A DNA stretch of 64,000 nt from Owenia fusiformis (lineage: Eukaryota > Annelida > Polychaeta > Sabellida > Oweniidae): contig CAIIXF020000010.1 in the NCBI GenBank assembly GCA_903813345.2, positions 6,189,169 through 6,253,168 of the forward strand, in the 5' to 3' direction. Shown one piece after another: positions 49,955-62,043 of this stretch. Each line of letters opens with the position of its first letter. Within the stretch, counting starts at the first letter, position 1. The position numbers were made by a program, and so were the translations under genes. Below the pieces are notes generated by a model. That model was given only the letters and a program-made list of their open reading frames with translations. It had not been told where the DNA came from and ran no database searches.

Positions 49955-51809
49955 TGTGTCGATGTGTAAGTCCTCACATTGTATACCTGTGTTTGTTAAT
50001 TATATTTTGCAACCGGAAATATGAGGAACCATAACTGCAATGACCAATTTACCATCTGTGGTTCAACTTTGGCAATAAAAATAAACAATCAAATATACCA
50101 AAGTTGAAAATAATTTATTTTCTGCGTGATCAGAACGCTTACTTGATCCAACTGATTTATGGCTGCGTTTGATTCTCTTTCTAGTGAAAACAAATCGTAC
50201 CTCCTTTATATAGTTGTGTTATATAACAGAGCAGGTGATCATATATCTAATGAAGGTAATCATGAATAAATGAGTAAATATAGAAATTAAGGACACGTAG
50301 TGTGGTCTCTAATAGGTTATGATCTAAGAGAATCTGATACCCATGACTCTTCTTTGACTTTTACATTTCAATCCCAGTACCAAGATATAAAAAAAAATCA
50401 GAAACAGAGACCGAAAGCTAGCTATATACTGTTGTGTACAATGTGGTATCAGCTGGCAATAAAGCAGATCTTCTCATGTTTGCATGATTATATATATAAA
50501 ATATCAATGTATTGTTAGCGTTGTTAATTGCTATCGGGGGGATTTTCCATTATTTTATAATATTTCACGCTCTAGGTGAAATGAATTGACTAAAATTCTT
50601 GAGACGATACCAAGATTGTAAACAGGTGTAACATGCCCCTATGTGATTTAGTTTCATTTATGTCATTTTAAGTGAAATATGGATTTGAGATTTAGGCAGT
50701 TTTGATCATGATCAATGACAATATTGTCTATGTTGCAGACGCAAGATAGTTCTCTAAATAGCTAAGCATTAAAGGCTTCAATTCCAAGAATGAAGATTAT
50801 TAGATATATACTGTTCGGTCGACGAGGTTTACATGACAATTATTGGAATTACACTATGAGCCTTTAAGGGGTCCTTCTTTAGATTCAAATGTTTTTAATT
50901 AGACATGTTAGAGACGCTTAATTATAAAGCATCTAGAACTCTCGTCGCTGTGCAAAGTAGGGTCTAAAAGAATGCCACAATTTGTCTCAATCAAGGTCCC
51001 GATACGCCATTGGAAAGTAAGAGTGTCAGCTTTAAGGATTTGGTCTGCTTCGGAGATGACTTTTTGTACCGGTTACAAAGTTGAAAAATCAACATTTTTA
51101 TCACCAAGGGATAAAATCAAGAAATGAATCATAATATCTCAATCCAATTTTTGTCAATAATTTTATTTTTACAATTTACATGTCCATCGAAACAAGATTA
51201 GTGTTCTATGAAACATGCTTTTGTATAATAATGATGTTTGACCTTGATGGGTTTGCCTTTGAAATGATCACAAAAATATGAAAATGATGCCAACTTGTTA
51301 ACCCCCGCTTGATCCCATACTAAAGTTGTAAAGCTATAAGTGTACAAAAACTATTCTTTGAACGTTTTAGAAATTATACTAGAATACCCGATTTTGTAAA
51401 ACAAATACTGGAAGAAGCTTCAGAGTTTTTCGAATTATTTCAGTAGTTATAACACGAGTAGGCTCAACTATCAACCCGAATATCTTAAGTTAGATGATAC
51501 CACGCTAGAAAGTGTATACGGAATGAATATGAACTTTAATATGAAATAACAATTGTCTGATTGCAAACAAATGTGCTCGAGGCCTGAAATTAACATTTTC
51601 TACCACAATTTACATATACTCTGCTATATATATTCGTTGCCTGGGGAACCCAATCACCATCCTAAATTAAATTACATAATTGTTTTAAATCAATCAACCC
51701 TTGATAACAATTATTGCGATTTCAAATTGTAATATGGACTTGAATATATATGTGATTTTGAATATATTATATATGAATTTGAAAATATACATATGAGCAG
51801 ATTTTTAAA
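49955..51809. other. Intergenic region between GPCR and Kunitz/TSP1 gene
   Basis: Non-coding. TATATAT-rich text lies at about 51745-51780, just upstream of the next ATG, and may include the promoter; not resolvable from sequence alone. Confidence 0.45.
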
Positions 51810-54800
51810 ATGCATTGGATTAACGTACTATTTGTGGCCATATGTGCCATCGGATATGATTCCGTAGCGGCTGCATATATGGATAGGGACTACTATAGAA
51901 ATTCAAGAGCATCAACGTATAATCAGTACGAGAACAATGATGAGCCCGACTATGTTCCCACGCCGAACGGAAGGTCAAGCGCCGGCTACAGAGGCAGATA
52001 CAGGAGCCCCATCGGGAGGGAATATGGGGGATATGGACCTTATTACAATCAACAGTTGTCCAGTGATTATTTATCTGGAGATAGGTACAATCATCGAGGC
52101 GGTGGCGCTTCCCAGTATAACCAACACAGAGGTACAAACCCCAGCAATTCTCAGTTCAAAAAGATCTCTAGAGATTTTGACCAAAGATCTTACTCGGATG
52201 ATACATTTGAGAAAAAACAATCGGATGAAGACACTCCAGTGGATTCTAACCGTAAAATCATAGAATCTAGCGAGCAAAAAAGAAAAAGAACTCCTGCAAG
52301 AGCAATTGCAGCCGACGTTCAAAAGAAAAGGCCCGTATCTCAACAGGAACCCCGCGAACAAATCAGAACAAAGATTACAACTGAAGAGAGTCGGGTGCCT
52401 GCTTTGAGACCAACGAGACAACAACTTCAGCAACGTATACTTAGTAGTGAGAAATATGTCGAAAGTAAGAAACCTGCTGTAAGAGATCTCCCTAAAGAAG
52501 CTGCAAAAGAAAACCTTGGTGGGAATTTCGAACCAAGTAGTCGAGATGAATTTATGAAGAGTGAAGAACCAATTGTGCAGACTAGACCTGAAAATAGAGA
52601 TGTCCCAAAAAAAGCAATAACGCAAAAATATTATGAAGATTTGGAACCAAGTAGTAGTGAAGAATATATGAAGAGTGAAGAACCAATTACGCAGACTAGA
52701 CCTGAAAATAGAGATGTTCCGAAACAAGAAATAAAGCAAAAATATTTTGAAGATTTGGAACCAAGTAGTACAGAGGAATTTGTGAAGAGTGAAAAATCAA
52801 TTACGCAGACTAGACCTGAAAGTAGAGATGTCCCGAAACAAGCAATAAAGCAAAAATTTTATGAAGATTTGGCACCAAGTAGTAGGGACGAATTTATGAA
52901 GAGTGAAAAAGCAATTACGCAGACTAGGCCTGAAAAAAGAGATGTCCCGAAACAAGCAATAAACCAAAGATTTTATGAAAATTTGGAACCAAGTAGTAGG
53001 GACGAATTTATGAAGAGTGAAAAATCAATTACGCAGACTAGACCTGAAAATAGAGATGTCGCAAAACAAGCTACAAAGCAAATCCTTTTTGAAAATTCAG
53101 AATTAAGTATTAGACGTGCTAAGGATTCCAATCAAGTCACAAGAACGCCAATTAATATATATAATCCGGTTGGGAATGAGAATAGCGACGATGATGATGT
53201 TACAATTGAAGTTGAAGATAAAACCATTGAAATAGAAAATGAGCAACCACTACCTCGATCTACCACTGTTCCTAAATCAGCTGAATCCAAATCTTTCAAA
53301 TCGGAACTTACTAAACCAAAGGGTCCAGAGGAAGGTTCCCGTATAGAAACACCTACTTCAGACATTCCAGCGTTTCCTCCAGGCTACCCAACTGGACCTC
53401 CGCAGACCTCCTTGGAGTTTGCCTTATATGATACAAGAGAAGGTAAGTTAGATGTTCAAAAAAGAATGAGAAAACATTATCAATTATTTTCCTCAATCAT
53501 TTCTGATCTGATATCTTCTGTAGATGTTTTATATCATTTGTAATTTAGTGTACTTCCACGAGCGTCAATAAGGCCTTATGTTAGAATAAAAAGCTATGAT
53601 TTTTCAATGTTTTCATTGTGGTTTGTCAAATTAGATCAATGCAGTATGCAGCCAAATTATGGTAATTGTAAGGGTCGCTTCCTCAAGTGGTATTATGATC
53701 ACGATGACAACGAGTGCAAGGAGTTTATATTCAGTGGTTGCGGTGGCAACAGCAACATGTTCCTTTCTCTCGAGGATTGCGCGGATACCTGTCTCATTAC
53801 TGAACAAGGTAAGGATAAAGTTTTAAGTCGATTACATTCGTGAATCCAAGGTGACCCTTCGTTGGCATCTTATTATTAAAAGGAAATTCAGTCCATACTG
53901 ATTAGTTTCCTCGCCTTCACGGCAACTTTCTTCTTGTGCTATCATGAGTCTTGGGTGGTAAACGTTTTGAGTCAATTTAAAAGACGAACAGACTGGTCGT
54001 CCATCTGTTTGGGAAAACTAGTACTGTACTTTCTAATTATGAATACCTATCTATTATTGCACAATAAAAAATAATAGGTTTAGGTCAATTACATTTCCGA
54101 ATCGCAGGCGATCCCTTCTTTAGCATCTTTTAAAAGTATATATAACGATTAGTCATGCTAGTTTCCTCGTTTTCACAATAGCTTTCCTCCTTCTTGTGCC
54201 ATTTTAGTGATCAACATTTTGAGTCATCAATTACAACAGATCGTCTCACTGAATAATACTGTCCATTATTTTGTTTTAGAATCTAATGATGACGTATTTG
54301 ATGACAGCATAGACTCCGATGAAGGATTCGAAAACATCATTGACACTATTGAGACTTCGGACACAACATATGAAGAAATAGACGATATTAAAGAAGTGCC
54401 GGATACACTTGATGCGGTAGCAAAAACTATCCTTGCTTCATCTTCTAAAGACAATAGCTCTTCTACAGAAGTGTCAACATGTACGTATAAAGGAAACGAG
54501 GCGGAAGTACTCGTTGTATATAAGTTACTGAAAATAAAGAATTCGATAAAAGCTATAATATAACAAAATTAAAGAATTGCGTGACGATAACTAACTGGTG
54601 CACCGTTATACGCTGCTACTTATAATGGACTGGGCGGATGCCATGGTGTGGCCTAGGCTGTGCAAACTGCAAACACTTATTTTTTAATCCATGTACAAAT
54701 GCCATCCCTCCCTCTTCCTGATAAATGTTATATCTATGACACCCTGGAGTGCTTGAAAGCTATAAAAAAATTGTAGATTTTTGGCGAGGTAAAACTCTTT

Positions 54801-57800
54801 AAATACGTAAGTACAATCCACCACGCGGCCACGACATGTTAATTGTGTGCCATATTTGTATTCTTACCCTGATGTAGGAATATATAATATCTTTATAGAG
54901 TACGAAAGAGGATTCGAATTTATAATGAAAATTAGTAGGTCTTTCTTGAGGGGAAAACTCTAAGTGGGTATTTAGAGTTTACTTTGTTTAGAATTGTATA
55001 TACAAAATTGGTAGGTTCCTAACATTCCAAAGGCATCATCAGGCATCATATATTTCGAATAAGACACGTCAGCAGTCGATATTAAAGCAAGGAATTGGTT
55101 ATCTTTAGTTCAAACACATCCGTTGGCAACGCGTTGATCACGCTATAAGTGCATTTCACCAGTCCTTTATCTGTAGCTGCAAATACCACTTGGTGTGATT
55201 AGTGAGAAACGTTGAACTTTTGATGTAAAGTAGAGCGGAGAATATTCGATAAATGTACTTTCGAAACAAAGGGGTATAGTTTATTTCAGAACATAGCATG
55301 GTGGAAATCAATTTCATTTGCAAATGACATTCTGAGTAAATGGGTAAGGGTTATGTTCTGGAAGGTTTCAGATACAGGGTAATTTACTCCGAGGGAAATA
55401 CAGTTGCATTTCCCTGGCCTCGATGAAAGCAGTAGAGATACAAAAACACCATGTACATAGTATAGGCTACGTTATGTTCGTCGAACCTCGTCAACCTGGC
55501 ATAGCGTCATATACGCATAAAACACCACGGCGTTCTCTGAAAGTTTAGAGAAAAGATGATTTTTATATTGAAATGCCCCACACTTTTAAAATACTGGACA
55601 TTATGAAAAAATGGCCAATAATTTACATGTTATTAGTCCATATAAGTCGTGTATATTTCGTGTTCTAAAACGCCGAAGAACGCTTCACAATGCAATCTCA
55701 TTTTCCAACCCCCAACCCCCCCCCCCCCCAAAGCTCAATTGCTTCGCTCACCCGTGGCGTACACTCACAAAATACCCAGATCAGCAGATAGAATACCTAT
55801 AATTATGAAGTTTTGAAAGATTTAAAGTTACGTGTGTGTAATTGTATCATTCATCTTAATCCAAAATGTTTTTAGATTGCCTATGAAAGAATTCAAAATT
55901 TCTGAAGGTCAGCTTGCAAATCCTTTCATTCAATTGCACCAGAGTGTACGACTTGAGTATTCTTCGTGTTGTGGTTACGTTTTATTTTATAAAATTGCAG
56001 TAATGCGATGCTAATAAGCTGGGCATCACGCCATTTACACCCCAGTCACATTTGTCGTAGGAAAACTACGCTCGCCTTGCAGCCTCCGTACGGCGTATCC
56101 AGTTTTTTACAGGCCGCAGGGTCGCCGTAGAAATTATAACTCGGAGTTATAATATTTGTTCATTTCTGCGGTCCCCGTAGAAATCAACTGGCTCAACAAG
56201 ATTAAATCATTATTTGTCAATGTTTCACGATCAGTGGGAAATGTGGCTGGGGTGTTAACATTATATTACAGTACGTAAGCAGCGTGTTCAGTAGTTTTTT
56301 GCATCAATGATGGGGAAACTTAATGCATTGGAAACTGAACATATTCATTTCCATTCAGACTCTAGATTCTTGACTTTTCTTAGCTTTGAATTTATCTAGA
56401 ATTTGTCCTTGATCTTCAAAACTTACTTTTCATTTTTTGGTACTTTTTAATCGCTTTGAACTATTTTAAAACTCTAAAAACTAATTTTGAAAATTTGACC
56501 ATTTTAAAATTTAGTAGGTCATAAAAGATCAACCGGAAGTCGCATTTCAAGGTTGATTTCATATTTGGAATCCTGAGAAAAAATCGTTTGACACTCATTA
56601 CATCGAATTGTACATTTTCTCTGATTCCGATTTTTATGTAAAACGTTTTCAATATTCCAGTAAAGAGGGAAAGAAACTCTAGGGTTCAAAGATGACATAT
56701 GCTTATAATGTAAATCTGTATTGAGATGACATCGTCGCTGATTGGTTTAGCGAGTCGATCGTTGATTTGTTTAAAACTAGGTCAATTTCGAAAGTCTTTC
56801 CACTTTCCTTTATGAAAGTCGCCATTTTGTAAACAAATATACGTACTTCCGGGAAAGGAGGTGCGCGAAGGAGGAAATTCTATGTCATCAATTGAATCAT
56901 GGGGGTTTACTTCATCTTATTCCAGTGTGTGGTGGCTGTGGCGGTGTCCCAGGAACAATCCAGAGACCATGTACCACTTCTCTCGCAACCACATGTACAG
57001 ACCTGAAGGCGATATACAGAGTTGAGCAATGTGGACCATATAAGAAAGACACGTGTAGGATACCCGAGTAAGTTCAGATAATTGTATTTACCCCATGATA
57101 CTTCTTCTTCCTGGTGAATAACATCCGACCGGAAATATTTTTGAAATTGAAAAAATCGTATCCCAATCCCGCTCAGGAAAATCGTATTCACCTCCCAATC
57201 CTAATCACGAAAATGGTATTTACCTCCCGGGAATTTTTGCCAAACAAAGCTTCATATGACGTTCAGTTTGGTTGATATATAGCGTGCTATAATGATGTTC
57301 TCGTGTGAGAAAAAAAGTTAAGTCATATTATAAATTACTAAATGTATAATCTGTTTTTTTTTCATACAAACATCAGATATGGATTTTGAACTAATGATTT
57401 TATAGAGACTTGTTGGATAAAAAGCTTATTTACTGATCGGGATTAAATATGGGATTGTTTTTCGTGACAATATGGTATTTCCCTAATGCCCTCCGGGCCC
57501 TCGGGAAATATCATATTGTCTTCCGTATTAAAATCCATATTGACTCCCTCCCAGTCAAAAACCTCTATGTACACTCTATGTATACACTAGATCATTGTTT
57601 GAGGTGCCGGGGATTCTTTTTTTCGTATACCTTTGTCAATGTTATTAATAATCAATCCTTAGTTCCTTACCTATATGATGTGCGTACATGTTCTTTCAGC
57701 TACTCCTCATACACCTACCCATGTGCCATGACTGTTGGAAAATGCTGTCAGTGTTCCCGAGTCCTTCCAGATGGATACTGTGAGGGTAGGTGATATAAAA

Positions 57801-58777
57801 CAATTATATCATTCATAAATTAATTTACTCAAGTAGAGAAAAATAGGAAAACATTTACACATGGTTGAGAAAGAAACGAAGCTCATCTTAGTTTTAATTT
57901 GCTTACATACTATAAGTTTTTAAAAATAGGTTTAAAAATAGGAGAGGTTAAATCAAGAGTCAGATGACGTCTTTAAAATTAAAATGAGTTTGCTGTTTTT
58001 GATCAGTTTGTATTACAACAGGATCAGGAGGCACAACGGTACAATTTTCATTGGACCCAATATCCATGGGAATGTACTAGTTAGAGATTAACCCTGCAGT
58101 TGCAGCCACAGATTTTAAAAGATAATCTCGTCTTGGAGAATACTCCATCTATTTGTACATCATTGCAACATTTGCCATGAAACTAGTGGTCGAGGGTTCG
58201 AATCCAATGTGCTATGCGCAGCATTTTTACCGTAATAAGAACGTATATGATATCTTTGTTCTAGTTCCTTCGTGCGGAGAGTTTGGTGAATGGAGTCCTT
58301 GTTGCAAGGAATGCGGCTATACTAGGATGAGGTTCAAAACATGTATGAACAAAGGATATCCATGGTGTGTTTATTAATCATTGAAGGAAACGTTTTTAAA
58401 TAGTTAATGATGATGATGATTGACAATTAATTATTTTAGTCCTAGTATAAAGTCATTCTTAACTAATTCATGAGTTAAGAAATCCAAATAGGCAAGAGAA
58501 AATTGCCTTATAACAATTTGATATTTGTGTATGAGATTACTGTTATTTCTGATATTTAGAGGGCTACAGAGCATTTTCTTAGAATTTTTATTTATTCTGT
58601 TGCCATTCTTTTTCATTAATTAAAATATATACTTTCAGGGCTCGATGTATATTCACCGAAAGTGAGCTATGTCTACCAGAAGATCTGCCCCAGACAAATT
58701 CTGCGATATCTTCTGATACACTATATAACTCAACAACTGCAATTCCTGCGTTATCAAATGTTAAATCATCGAATTAA
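51810..58777 (+). CDS. Secreted protein with 38-residue repeats, Kunitz and TSP1-like domains (seven exons)
   Basis: Exons 51810-53442, 53635-53808, 54280-54480, 56926-57067, 57700-57785, 58265-58364 and 58639-58777 join in phase into 824 residues. A signal peptide (about 1-20, INVLFVAICAIG core) is followed by a Tyr/Arg/Gly-rich segment. Five 38-residue charged repeats follow (about 243-432; KSEEPITQTRPENRDVPK type). Exon 2 is a textbook Kunitz domain (C-x8-C-x15-C-x7-C-x12-C-x3-C) with Lys at the P1 site, suggesting inhibition of trypsin-like proteases. Exon 3 is very acidic. Exons 4-5 form a cysteine-rich region, and exon 6 starts a TSP1-like module (FGEWSPCCKECG) finished in exon 7. It is an extracellular matrix or secretory product; the role is inference. 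Exon borders are all GT-AG. Confidence 0.87.
52536..53105 (+). repeat. Five 114 bp coding tandem repeats
   Basis: Units start at 52536, 52650, 52764, 52878 and 52992, exactly 114 bp apart. Each encodes 38 residues beginning SSRDEF or a variant and containing TRPENRDVPKQAI-like text. The last unit decays at its end. Spacing keeps the frame, so repeat number can change without breaking the protein. Confidence 0.92.
53443..53634 (+). other. Intron 1 of the Kunitz/TSP1 gene
   Basis: Donor GAAG|GTAAGT, acceptor TCAAATTAG; phase 1. Nothing else seen. Confidence 0.8.
56038..56254. mobile_element. PIF/Harbinger-type MITE, 217 bp, TTA duplication
   Basis: Left tip CACCCCAGTCACATTTG, right tip CAAATGTGGCTGGGGTG-like, inverted, with direct TTA copies at 56035-56037 and 56255-56257. 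Inner palindromes (TAACTCGGAGTTA) are present. TWA target duplications are typical of PIF/Harbinger. Confidence 0.78.
56670..56745. repeat. Dispersed repeat, copy 1 (second at 59540-59630)
   Basis: Shares GGGTTCAAAGATGACAT, TATAATGTAAATCTGTATTG and AGATGAC with 59540-59630. Confidence 0.65.
57068..57699 (+). other. Intron 4 of the Kunitz/TSP1 gene
   Basis: Donor CCCGA|GTAAGT, acceptor TGTTCTTTCAG; phase 2. It contains a small hairpin around 57465-57520 (GACAATATGGTATTTCCC and its mirror), reminiscent of the repeat units at 45.4 kb. Confidence 0.7.
57786..58264 (+). other. Intron 5 of the Kunitz/TSP1 gene
   Basis: Donor GAGG|GTAGGT, acceptor GTTCTAG; phase 1. Near 58187-58204 it carries GAGGGTTCGAATCC, matching a tRNA B box, without an intact tRNA fold around it. 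Confidence 0.7.
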
Positions 58778-60033
58778 AGACGCTCGGAGTGAAAGTACTT
58801 TTTGACTACTGTTTGCACTGGAAATTATCCTCCATGGTGATCAGCATCTTGCTTCATCAAGCTTCGGACCTATCCTAGAACGTAGTGATTGAGCGTGGTG
58901 ATCAGTCAATATGGGCATACATTTTAAACGAAAATATTGACTGAGACTATTACTATTTATAACCTGAAGCAAAGCCAATGTTAAATGAATTACTGGAATG
59001 GGCAACGGTTAAAAGATAGTTTCCTAATGAATAGCTGATTATTTGAGTTACAAACGATGAATCTAACAAAACATCAGAGCTTTGAACTACGAAAACTGTC
59101 TAAAACATGAAAAATTATATGATTAAGCGCATTTGATTCACACAATCTGATTTGACAAAATTGTACTTGTAATTAAAAGATGGCATTGGGATGTCGATTC
59201 ATAATAGAGCTTGGAGGTAATAGCATAATATTCACCAGTACTTTCGATATGCCATCTTTAATATAGTATATTTTACAAAAACATCAGACTATATAATGGA
59301 GATAGGAATTCGTGTGGTATAAGGTATAATTTATTATGAAAAATAAATAAAAATCATGTGTAATAAGAGAAAACATTTATAAAAGATTTAAACAACAGAA
59401 AGATTTCGCTAATCAGTTATAGCACGTTTATTACGTGTAATTTATGAAGCGTACGTCAAAATTTATTGCGCAGCTCTATACGTCCATAAGTGTGATGTTC
59501 TTATGAATCGTCGTTTATACGTAAGAATATCACACGAAGAGGGAGAAAGCCCCAGGGTTCAAAGATGACATGCGTCTTAGTCTATAATGTAAATCTGTAT
59601 TGAGATGACCTATCGTCCTGACTGGTCCAACTTGACAAACAAACAAAAGTTGACAAAATACGGTTCAAATAATATTACCCGACATACACCAATCGGGCAA
59701 GTTGGGATCTCCATCGAGACTTAAAATTACGTGGGACTTCATGGGATTTTGCCCAATCGAGTACCGTGAGGTCCCATGATTCGATCGGGCAAGATTGAGC
59801 AAGATCCCAAGGAGATTAAGAAAGGTGTACGGAATATGCCATCATCAATTTAAACATCATAGTATTTGGAAACTAGCCGGTGAAAATTCGAACAAACGAA
59901 GGGTGGTAAGCAAGTGACGTAATTATGTCTGTTTTCTCTTGAGTTGGGCTTTCTCTCCTTTTTTAATAATACGTAAAGCGGGAATAATAAACATGCTATT
60001 GTAAGTTGCGAAATCTCTCTTATAATATAATTA
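58778..60033. other. Convergent intergenic region
   Basis: Lies between the 3' ends of the Kunitz/TSP1 gene (+) and the GH31 gene (-). It contains the second copy of the dispersed repeat (59540-59630) and a weak inverted pair around TCGGGCAAG / CTTGCCCGA (about 59695-59790). Confidence 0.5.
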
Positions 60034-62043
60034 TTATAACTTTAGAAAATAAGGTAAATGATCTAGTGCTACTGTTACATTTCTTATCCATTTTCCGCCT
60101 ATAATGTTCCGCTTGGTCATTTTGTCTCTCCATAATCCAGGGGGAAAGTAAATATCACGACTGGTCTTGCCCTTTTCAATAATAGGGGCTACCATGATAT
60201 CTTCTCCTATAAGGAATTGGTCGTCAATTCGTAATGCTATTGTGTTGTATGGTTCCGACCACCACAATGGCCGTATCACTGGTGTTCCGTTATGGATAAA
60301 TTCCTTAAAAAGGTCTTGGTAAGTTGGCACAAATTTTTGGTGAATTTTAATCATATTTTGAGCTATGGTTATGACACCTTGGTCGTATATCCACGGTGGA
60401 ATGCTCAGTTGGATACATGGAAGTAAAGTAATTAATTGGAGCCAACGGATGTAAAATTCTCTATCTACTACTGACGTAGGAAGTGTACCAGAATCACTTA
60501 TATGTATACCACTAGCCATGATGAATGGATATCCCATGAGATTTAATTTAAGTACTTGGGGAATGATGGACTTAATGCCCTTGTGAGACTTCCAGCTTGG
60601 CTCAATATCAGACATTACTGTCACTAAAGAATATTTGGAAGTTCCGTAGCCAACGGATATTACATTGGATTGGGTTTTGCTAGCTGTATAAGCCAGTTGG
60701 GCGTATAATTGAGGATATTCATTTAGGTGATTTAATTGTGTTGCAGTATTAAAGCAATACGGTAACTCATTCGAACCTCCGTTGGTGAATACAAAAGAAG
60801 ATATTCCTAAATGACTTTCCAATCTATTCATCTTTCTAGTGAGGTATTTACCAGCTTCTATCTTACTAAAATCCAATAATCCTCCAATCTTATTTTTCCA
60901 TTTTATCAAGGCTGGCAAATCACCACTGCATCCAGTGACTAGCATCTGTTCACGTTCCAGTTCAGTGAACGTATCGGACCTAACATCAATAAAAGGGCTG
61001 GTGGCCAATGACACCTTAAAATCCAGAGCGGAACAATATTCGATAACCATTTTAGGGTTCGGAAAGCTAGATTGATTGAACTCATATGCAAGCTTCGTAC
61101 TCTGCCATCCAGTGTCAATATCAACCCATCCGTCTGTAAAATTGTATTGTCTAAGACTGTCTACGTACTCCATCAGCGACGTTTGGTTGCCATCATTGTC
61201 AATAGAGTATTCATTGGTGGCAGGGTACCGCCAATGGGGACGTGAAAATAGATCTCTGTGAGGTATATTAGTAGGTCGCTTTATGTAGTTGTCCATAATA
61301 TATCGATGCATGATCGTTGGATTATCAGCATGGCATAGAGTATAGTTTAAAAGGGGAGTAGACGTGTTCAAAGGAAAATATGGTTTTTGATGAGCAGCCT
61401 TAAAGCAAAATTCGTTTTGAGACTTCGCTTTGCCTACAAAGAGAGGCACAGTGTCGTCTACAAGAAGTGCAACACCCCGGGATGACAACCAATAACGTTC
61501 CTTAAAACCAGAACCTGCGTACATGTCTTCTCTCGAACCATCATTGAGGTATGGTTCCATATGGTTATCATACCCATCTCTTTCAATATCATATCCCGCT
61601 GCATACCAATGATCATCAAGTTTGAAACAATCCATCAATGTGGTCTCACTGCATGAGTTTCCTCTCCATTGGATGTTATAACATTTTGCATTCTGTGCTT
61701 GCATTCGGTTGATTTTTAAAGTGGCGTGTTTCCTCCAGTGGAGACAAATATCACTCGGTTCGCGACACTTTATATGATGAGCCTGCGTTGGCAAATACTC
61801 CTGCATTGAGACTGTGAGGATTACATCATCTTCATTGATCATTAGTTTTAATTTACGTGATGATTCCAAGTCTATGGACAGTGTCTCTAAGTGGAATAGT
61901 TTTTGGGAGCCCATCGTTGAGAAGTACCATCCAAGTATCCCAGCAACGCCAGCACATCCGATGATTATCCCTATTGACATTAGCGCCCCCTTCATTCTGC
62001 CCCAATCACAGCCTCGTTGTCGGTCCATGTACAAATTATCCAT
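60034..62043 (-). CDS. GH31-family type II membrane protein, MYORG/SITS-binding-protein-like, probable pseudoenzyme
   Basis: A 669-residue frame. A short cytoplasmic tail is followed by a signal-anchor helix (about 18-41), an N-terminal beta region with cysteines, a GH31 (beta/alpha)8 barrel and a C-terminal beta region. Strong family text includes DGWVDIDTGWQS (305-315), EFYIRWLQLITLLPCIQLSI (529-548), PVIRPLWWSEP (588-598) and DDQFLIGEDIMVAPI (607-621). This is the pattern of MYORG and SITS-binding-like members. The nucleophile strand, normally F-x-x-DAGE, reads FVFTNGGS (417-424), with T420/N421 at the Asp site. The acid/base strand reads FIMASGIH (507-514), with S511 at the Asp site. Both catalytic aspartates thus seem lost, so hydrolysis is unlikely and a binding or chaperone role is inferred. 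The ATG directly follows a good acceptor (TTTACTTTCAG), so a 5' non-coding or short coding exon probably lies upstream. Confidence 0.87.
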   Translation of the reverse strand: MDNLYMDRQRGCDWGRMKGALMSIGIIIGCAGVAGILGWYFSTMGSQKLFHLETLSIDLESSRKLKLMINEDDVILTVSMQEYLPTQAHHIKCREPSDICLHWRKHATLKINRMQAQNAKCYNIQWRGNSCSETTLMDCFKLDDHWYAAGYDIERDGYDNHMEPYLNDGSREDMYAGSGFKERYWLSSRGVALLVDDTVPLFVGKAKSQNEFCFKAAHQKPYFPLNTSTPLLNYTLCHADNPTIMHRYIMDNYIKRPTNIPHRDLFSRPHWRYPATNEYSIDNDGNQTSLMEYVDSLRQYNFTDGWVDIDTGWQSTKLAYEFNQSSFPNPKMVIEYCSALDFKVSLATSPFIDVRSDTFTELEREQMLVTGCSGDLPALIKWKNKIGGLLDFSKIEAGKYLTRKMNRLESHLGISSFVFTNGGSNELPYCFNTATQLNHLNEYPQLYAQLAYTASKTQSNVISVGYGTSKYSLVTVMSDIEPSWKSHKGIKSIIPQVLKLNLMGYPFIMASGIHISDSGTLPTSVVDREFYIRWLQLITLLPCIQLSIPPWIYDQGVITIAQNMIKIHQKFVPTYQDLFKEFIHNGTPVIRPLWWSEPYNTIALRIDDQFLIGEDIMVAPIIEKGKTSRDIYFPPGLWRDKMTKRNIIGGKWIRNVTVALDHLPYFLKL

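Larger units (their letters stand above)
54481..56925 (+). other. Intron 3 of the Kunitz/TSP1 gene (2.4 kb)
   Basis: Donor CAT|GTACGT, acceptor TTATTCCAG; phase 1. It holds a C run near 55721, the MITE at 56038-56254 and a dispersed repeat at about 56670-56745. No missed coding exon is evident. Confidence 0.75.

Noticed and set aside
58187-58204. tRNA-like B box GGTTCGAATCC
   Set aside because: No paired acceptor or anticodon stems around it; at most a tRNA-derived SINE scrap or chance.
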